From Psychroflexus longus (GTDB lineage Bacteria; Bacteroidota; Bacteroidia; Flavobacteriales; Flavobacteriaceae), in NCBI RefSeq assembly GCF_020164595.1, contig NZ_JAIQZE010000004.1, forward strand, positions 165,232 through 229,231: a stretch of DNA of 64,000 bases, given 5' to 3'. The notes below the pieces were generated by a model, which made no database searches, had not been told where the DNA came from, and saw nothing but the letters and a program-made list of their open reading frames with translations. Positions 60,089 to 64,000 of this stretch are shown one piece after another (the stretch's first letter is position 1; the number at the start of each line of letters is the position of its first letter). Both the position numbers and the translations under genes were made by a program.

Positions 60089-60789
60089 AATTTAAAGATA
60101 TTCATAAAAATTTTGGTAAAAATGAGGTGCTCACAGGCATCAATTTAAAGATTCAAAAAGGTAAAACCACCGCTATTTTAGGTCCTAATGGCTCTGGAAA
60201 AACCACCTTAATCAAAATATTACTTGGAATGTGTCATTCAAGTAAAGGCGATATTTTAGTGGGTGAATCCAATACCAGAAACAATTGGTCCTACAGAAAA
60301 AATATTGATTATTTACCACAAATCGCCAACTTCCCTGGAAACATAAAGGTGAAAGAAATCATAGCAATGATCAAAGATTTGCGACATCAAAAAACACGTG
60401 ATACAGAATTGATTGACTATTTTGAACTGGAACCCTACCTCAATACCAAACTGAGTCATCTATCTGGTGGGTACAAGCAAAAAGTAAACTTGGTACTTAG
60501 TCTCATGTTTGACAGTCCATTTGTTATTTTGGATGAACCCACTTCAGGCCTGGATCCTCTATCCCTGATTAAATTAAAAGACCTGCTCAAAAAAGAGCAG
60601 GACAATGGAAAAACAATCCTGATAACTTCTCACATTATGAGCTTTGTAGAAGAAATCTCAGACCATATCAGTTTTATTTTAGATGGCAAAGTCTATTTTG
60701 ATGGAAGTATAGACGATTTAAAATCAACCACAGGAGAAACCGATTTTGAATACGCCATTGCTAACTTATTAAAACATAATCATGCTTAA
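60082..60789 (+). CDS. nosF: NosF ABC transporter ATPase
   Basis: 235 residues. Walker A GPNGSGKTTLIKIL, Q-loop LPQIANFPGNI, signature LSGGYKQKVNLVLSL, Walker B FVILDEPTSGLDP and switch His in ITSHIMSF. Powers the NosFY complex needed for maturation of the NosZ CuZ centre. Coupled by overlaps of 7 and 8 bases to nosD and nosY. Confidence 0.9.
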   Translation: MVEFKDIHKNFGKNEVLTGINLKIQKGKTTAILGPNGSGKTTLIKILLGMCHSSKGDILVGESNTRNNWSYRKNIDYLPQIANFPGNIKVKEIIAMIKDLRHQKTRDTELIDYFELEPYLNTKLSHLSGGYKQKVNLVLSLMFDSPFVILDEPTSGLDPLSLIKLKDLLKKEQDNGKTILITSHIMSFVEEISDHISFILDGKVYFDGSIDDLKSTTGETDFEYAIANLLKHNHA

Positions 60790-61564
60790 AATATTAAAAT
60801 ACAGTTTTTTTGATTTGGTAAGAAGCCGTTGGAGCTATGTCTATTTCTTATTCTATCTGCTTTTGAGTTCGGTGTTATTATTTTTGAACAACGATCTATC
60901 AAACACCATTATCACCCTGCTCAATGTTGTGATTGTTTTAGTACCACTCATCGGAACTATTTTCGGGGTGATGTATTACTATGATTCACAGGAATTTACA
61001 GAACTGCTCTTGGCACAGCCTATTAAAAGGCAGTCAATATTTTTAGGGCAGTTTTTAGGTGTGGCTACTTCCCTATCCTTAAGTGTGTTATTAGGCCTGG
61101 GCATTCCCTTTGCGTTGTATGGTTTATTCGAATCCAATGTTATTTTCGATTTTTTAATTCTGATTGCTGTTGCTGTTTTTCTTAGCTTTATCTTCAGTGC
61201 TTTAGCGTTCAACATAGCTTTGTCTAATACCAATAAGATTAAGGGCTTTGGCTATGCTATATTGCTTTGGTTATTTTTGGCGGTGATTTACGATGGGGCT
61301 TTTTTGATTGCACTCATCTATTTTCAAGACTATCCTTTAGATCAATTTACTTTGGTTGCTACACTTTTTAATCCTATTGATTTATCACGAATTTTAATTC
61401 TTTTAAAACTTGACATTTCTGCTTTACTCGGCTATACAGGAGCTATTTTTAAAGACTTTTTTGGAACATTAACAGGAAGTTTAGTGTCTTTAGGCGTTTT
61501 GGCGTTGTGGGTGGTTTTTCCTTTATGGCGGATGCTTCACGTGGCTAAGAAAAAAGATTTTTAA
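60782..61564 (+). CDS. nosY: NosY ABC permease
   Basis: 260 residues with six hydrophobic helices (about 18-35, 40-62, 90-115, 120-142, 155-180 and 235-252). QEFTELLLAQPIKRQSIFLG is typical of the NosY cytosolic loop. With NosF and NosD it forms the complex that transfers a sulphur species or energy to NosZ assembly. Last gene of the nos run; a new promoter with Fnr-type box follows. Confidence 0.9.
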   Translation: MLKILKYSFFDLVRSRWSYVYFLFYLLLSSVLLFLNNDLSNTIITLLNVVIVLVPLIGTIFGVMYYYDSQEFTELLLAQPIKRQSIFLGQFLGVATSLSLSVLLGLGIPFALYGLFESNVIFDFLILIAVAVFLSFIFSALAFNIALSNTNKIKGFGYAILLWLFLAVIYDGAFLIALIYFQDYPLDQFTLVATLFNPIDLSRILILLKLDISALLGYTGAIFKDFFGTLTGSLVSLGVLALWVVFPLWRMLHVAKKKDF

Positions 61565-61574
61565 TATCGCTAAC

Positions 61575-61588
61575 TTGATTCAAATCAT
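61575..61588. promoter_or_regulatory. Crp/Fnr-type box of the RIC gene
   Basis: TTGAT-TCAA-ATCAT matches the Fnr consensus TTGAT-N4-ATCAA at nine of ten positions. Its centre lies 29.5 bases before a -7 element TAATTTTA (61611-61618), the same distance as in the nos promoter. Confidence 0.8.
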
Positions 61589-61641
61589 AAACCAAGAGTA
61601 AATAGAGGTGTAATTTTACTTAAATCTAAAATATTATTATC

Positions 61642-62361
61642 ATGGACTTGAACAAAGAAAGAACCGTTGCAGACTTAGTTAGTGAAAACATCAATACTGC
61701 GCATACCTTCAAAAAACATGGCATCGATTTTTGCTGTGGTGGTGGTATAAGTCTTGAAAAAGCTTGCCTAAAGAATGAAGTAAAACTGGATGATTTACTT
61801 TTTGATCTTCAAAATTTAAGTGATACTGGCAGAACCTATAATTATAAAGATTGGGAGTTGAGTTTTTTGGCACAGCATATCGAACAAGTGCATCATCGCT
61901 ATGTAGAAGAATCTATTCCAATATTAATTCAGTACACAAACAAAGTAGCCAATGTGCATGGTAAAGCAAATCCAGAGTTAATTCAAGTTAAGGAAATTTT
62001 TGTTGATATTGCAAAAGAATTGACTCCTCATCTTAAAAAAGAAGAGTTGATTCTATTTCCATTTATCCATAAAATGGAAAAAGCCGTTAAAAATGATGAA
62101 AAAATTGAACGCCCACATTTTGGAACGGTAGAAAACCCTATTGCCATGATGGAAGATGAACATGAAGCAGCGGGAGATTTGTTTAAGAAAATTGCTATTT
62201 TGACTAATAATTACCAGCTGCCAGAACATGCCTGCAATACCTATAAAGCCATGTTTCATAAACTTCAGGAATTTGAAGATGATCTGCATTTGCATATACA
62301 TTTAGAAAATAACATTCTTTTTCCAAAGGCCTTAGCCATGGAGAAAAGTATCTTTTCATAG
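61642..62361 (+). CDS. ric: Iron-sulphur cluster repair di-iron protein (RIC/ScdA/YtfE)
   Basis: 239 residues. N-terminal DUF542 domain with KHGIDFCCGGGISLEKAC (the family's CCGGG). The C-terminal hemerythrin-like four-helix domain has the di-iron ligands HIEQVHHRY, HLKKEELILFPF, DEHEAAGDLFKKI and HIHLENNILFP. It restores Fe-S clusters damaged by nitric oxide or oxidants. Controlled by its own Fnr-type promoter, which ties it to the NO-linked regulation of the nos unit. Followed 13 bases later by a membrane protein gene in the same operon. Confidence 0.95.
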   Translation: MDLNKERTVADLVSENINTAHTFKKHGIDFCCGGGISLEKACLKNEVKLDDLLFDLQNLSDTGRTYNYKDWELSFLAQHIEQVHHRYVEESIPILIQYTNKVANVHGKANPELIQVKEIFVDIAKELTPHLKKEELILFPFIHKMEKAVKNDEKIERPHFGTVENPIAMMEDEHEAAGDLFKKIAILTNNYQLPEHACNTYKAMFHKLQEFEDDLHLHIHLENNILFPKALAMEKSIFS

Positions 62362-62374
62362 TTTGTTTTGATTG

Positions 62375-63613
62375 ATGATGACCCTAAAGCAACATTATAT
62401 AAGTAGCCTTATTTATTTACTTATTACCGCTGTTTTAGGGTTTTTTCTTAGACTTGAAGCCACTCCCTTTAGTCTTGATATTCCTTCTTCATATAGATTT
62501 ATAGTACATACACATTCGCATGTGGCTTTACTTGGCTGGGTCTATTTAGCGTTAAGCAGTTGTATTGTCTATTTTTTTGTAGAACAATCAAAAATTAAAA
62601 AATATTACCTTAAAATTTTCTGGACAACTCAAGCCTGTATAATCGGTATGTTAATCTTTTTTCCTTTACAAGGATATGCCCTGTTTTCTATTATTTTCTC
62701 AACTTTATTCCTGATAGTGAGTTATGTATTTTTTGGATTTATTCTCAAACACAGCAACCCAAAACTAACTTCCAGAAAATCATTTTTACTCATCAAGCAT
62801 GCCTTGTTTTACATGGTGTTGTCATCAATTGGGCCGTGGGCTTTAGGCGGGATCATGTCAACTTTAGGAAACCAGTCGGTATGGTATAAATTGGTGATTT
62901 ATTTTTATTTACACTTTCAGTACAATGCGTGGTTTATACTTGCTGCTTTTGGTCTATTGATTTTTTTATTAGAACAATCTAAAGTTACAATTGAAAGTAA
63001 ATCCTTTTCAATATTCCTAAGCTTGTATCACATAGGAATTATAGGGACGTTTTTTCTATCCTGCCTCTGGGCAAGCTCTCACTGGTCTCTATATGCATTG
63101 AGTAATTTAGGAAGTCTTTGTTTGTGGGTTGGATTGTTTTATCTCTGGAAATCGATTCAAAAACCGTTCATGGTATTTTACAGTTCACTAAATCAACAAT
63201 CCAATTTTATTTTGAAATTCCTCGCATTTGTTTTTATTCTTAAAATGATGATGCAAACCTTAACTGGTATTCCATATTTTGCTGAATTAGCTACAGCTAA
63301 CTTAGACCTTGTTATAGGTTATTTTCATTGGTTTTTCTTAGGCTTTGTGACTTTGTTTTTACTGTTTTTAGCTTCATATTTAAAATGGATCAAACTATCA
63401 AAATTGAGTTTAAGTCTATATCTCTTCGCTTTTATACTTACAGAATTTTTGATTTTTTATCGAGCTGGCATCGTGATCTTCAAGTGGAGTTATTTTGCTA
63501 ATTTGAACCTATATTTAGCTTTATTTTCTTTCTTGTTTTGTTTAAGTATTATCAATATTTTGATTTCCACGTTAATGTTTAACATGGCAAAATTTAAGAT
63601 ATTAAAAAAATGA
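62375..63613 (+). CDS. Haem-copper-oxidase-subunit-I-like membrane protein
   Basis: About 412 residues, twelve hydrophobic helices. His residues stand where oxidase/NorB haem ligands do: IVHTHSHVALLGWVYL (helix 2), YFYLHFQYNAWF (helix 6 region) and LVIGYFHWFFLGF. The protein lacks the full set of subunit I motifs, so it may bind haem without being a complete reductase. Similar genes lie next to RIC and NO-related genes in Bacteroidota. Either ATG at 62375 or 62378 is possible. Candidate roles are NO handling or haem-linked sensing, like NnrS; this is inference. Confidence 0.65.
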   Translation: MMTLKQHYISSLIYLLITAVLGFFLRLEATPFSLDIPSSYRFIVHTHSHVALLGWVYLALSSCIVYFFVEQSKIKKYYLKIFWTTQACIIGMLIFFPLQGYALFSIIFSTLFLIVSYVFFGFILKHSNPKLTSRKSFLLIKHALFYMVLSSIGPWALGGIMSTLGNQSVWYKLVIYFYLHFQYNAWFILAAFGLLIFLLEQSKVTIESKSFSIFLSLYHIGIIGTFFLSCLWASSHWSLYALSNLGSLCLWVGLFYLWKSIQKPFMVFYSSLNQQSNFILKFLAFVFILKMMMQTLTGIPYFAELATANLDLVIGYFHWFFLGFVTLFLLFLASYLKWIKLSKLSLSLYLFAFILTEFLIFYRAGIVIFKWSYFANLNLYLALFSFLFCLSIINILISTLMFNMAKFKILKK

Positions 63614-63682
63614 AAATCTATCCAAATACATATTTTTAACTCTAGGATAAGACTGTAAATTTATTAGGTATAAATAAAAAAA

Positions 63683-63710
63683 AGAGCCTCTATTAATATA
63701 AAGGCTCTCT
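63683..63710 (-). terminator. Intrinsic terminator for the cupredoxin relic (minus strand)
   Basis: AGAGCC and GGCTCT arms, with a run of A on the plus-strand left side that gives a U-tract on the minus strand. It lies after the stop of the cupredoxin tail at 63773. On the plus strand there is no T-run, so it mainly serves the minus strand. Confidence 0.75.
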
Positions 63711-63772
63711 AAGATTTAAAAATTATTGTGATAGAATTACATTATACTAATAAATTGTAAAATATATTGGAA

Positions 63773-63828
63773 CTAATCTGTGATCGTTATTGTACCAGTC
63801 ATAGCAGAATGAAATTGACAGTTGTAGG
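63773..63828 (-). pseudogene. 3' end of a cupredoxin (plastocyanin-like) gene
   Basis: A minus-strand frame reads REAYNCQFHSAMTGTITITD and stops at 63773. This is the C-terminal copper site of small cupredoxins: Cys, His and Met ligands in C-x-x-H-x-x-M plus the last strand. The frame upstream stops at once (TAA at 63829-63831), so the rest is separated or lost. The likely cause is insertion of the IS3-like element that starts further right. It could have been another electron donor in the denitrification locus. Confidence 0.7.
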
Positions 63829-63881
63829 CTTCCCTTAATTAGAACTGTTTATTCTTACAATCTATTCACAAATTTATTGTT

Positions 63882-63915
63882 TTAATTCACTTGGGGCTAG
63901 CCCCAAGTGAATTAA
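63882..63915. repeat. Perfect 34-bp palindrome at the transposase end
   Basis: A perfect inverted repeat centred between 63898 and 63899 with core GGGGCTAGCCCC and outer arms TTAATTCACTT and AAGTGAATTAA. It includes the last codons and stop of the transposase frame. It may be the terminator of the transposase mRNA or an end structure of the IS. Confidence 0.85.
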
Positions 63916-64000
63916 GTTTTGCATATTCTACTGGCGACATTTTATTTAGTCCATCATGTGGGCGATGATGATTATAATCATTCATCCAGATTTGTGTTTG
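63887..64000 (-). mobile_element. IS3-family-like transposase, C-terminal end
   Basis: The 3' 38 codons (including the stop) of a transposase gene that enters from the right edge. The peptide WMNDYNHHRPHDGLNKMSPV has the end of the integrase core (DDE) domain of IS3 family OrfB proteins: YN..RPH..L..M.P.EY. The final residues (LNSLGASPK) are encoded by the palindrome. The outer inverted repeat of the element should lie between 63829 and 63882 but cannot be fixed without a second copy. Confidence 0.8.

Noticed and set aside
1..64000. rRNA, tRNA, CRISPR arrays and replication origins
   Set aside because: I looked for tRNA-like cloverleaf and conserved rRNA segments, short spaced repeats and DnaA-box clusters and saw none that I could support; short tRNA-like genes can be missed by eye.

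Overview
The window looks like a chromosome segment from a marine-type Flavobacteriaceae member (Bacteroidota). It is AT-rich and shows almost no Shine-Dalgarno sites. It carries a C-terminal type IX secretion sorting domain, DUF4494, a YaiO-type barrel, AraC regulators of the flavobacterial kind, TAnnTTTG-like -7 promoter elements and a Sec-type (clade II-like) nosZ. I see no rRNA or tRNA gene and no CRISPR array, and no species can be named from the sequence.

Layout. 1-6000 (mostly minus strand) holds the 5' part of an Ig-like lipoprotein gene, an AraC regulator next to a badly decayed cation-diffusion-facilitator gene, a four-gene run of tiny membrane proteins (one with a nonsense codon), a D-lactate dehydrogenase gene frameshifted just after its catalytic His, DUF4494, and a small secreted-protein gene whose signal peptide is frameshifted. 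6100-13400 has a zinc metalloprotease, a translationally coupled ATP-cone/Mrr-type nuclease plus beta-CASP MBL hydrolase, and a FUSC transporter.

14300-25553 is one plus-strand block: two paralogous hybrid histidine kinases flank a HEAT-repeat membrane protein, a processive family-2 glycosyltransferase, a TPR/beta-barrel outer membrane protein, a DUF4838 GH-like secreted protein and a receiver. I read it as a two-component-controlled synthase-dependent exopolysaccharide system with the overall logic of PgaABCD but different parts. The first kinase carries an N-terminal PD-(D/E)XK-like domain that has lost its Glu. 26500-31500 carries an AraC regulator and a T9SS-secreted protein with seven 47-residue repeats (probable beta-propeller) plus HYR-like domains, bracketed by related intergenic repeats.

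31597-45014 is a minus-strand defence island: McrBC, a complete-looking retron (RT, a foldable msr-msd RNA with a1/a2 repeats, a phosphoribosyltransferase-like effector and a small winged-helix protein), two small unknown genes between 3' relics of older hsdS genes, and a type I restriction-modification operon (hsdR, hsdM, hsdS).

45600-64000 starts with a small membrane protein, a YedK/HMCES-type SRAP protein and a truncated cydA relic. A TetR-TolC-HlyD-OsmC-ABC-ABC-permease-permease efflux operon on the minus strand is divergent from a denitrification locus: cytochrome c, fasciclin lipoprotein, nosZ, a membrane protein, nosL, nosD, nosF, nosY, then a RIC/YtfE-type Fe-S repair protein and an oxidase-subunit-I-like membrane protein. 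Two Crp/Fnr-type boxes, before the cytochrome c and RIC genes, lie at the same distance (29.5 bp) from their -7 elements, so both units are probably induced together under low O2 or NO. The right edge is an IS3-like transposase end next to a cupredoxin gene tail that it may have interrupted.
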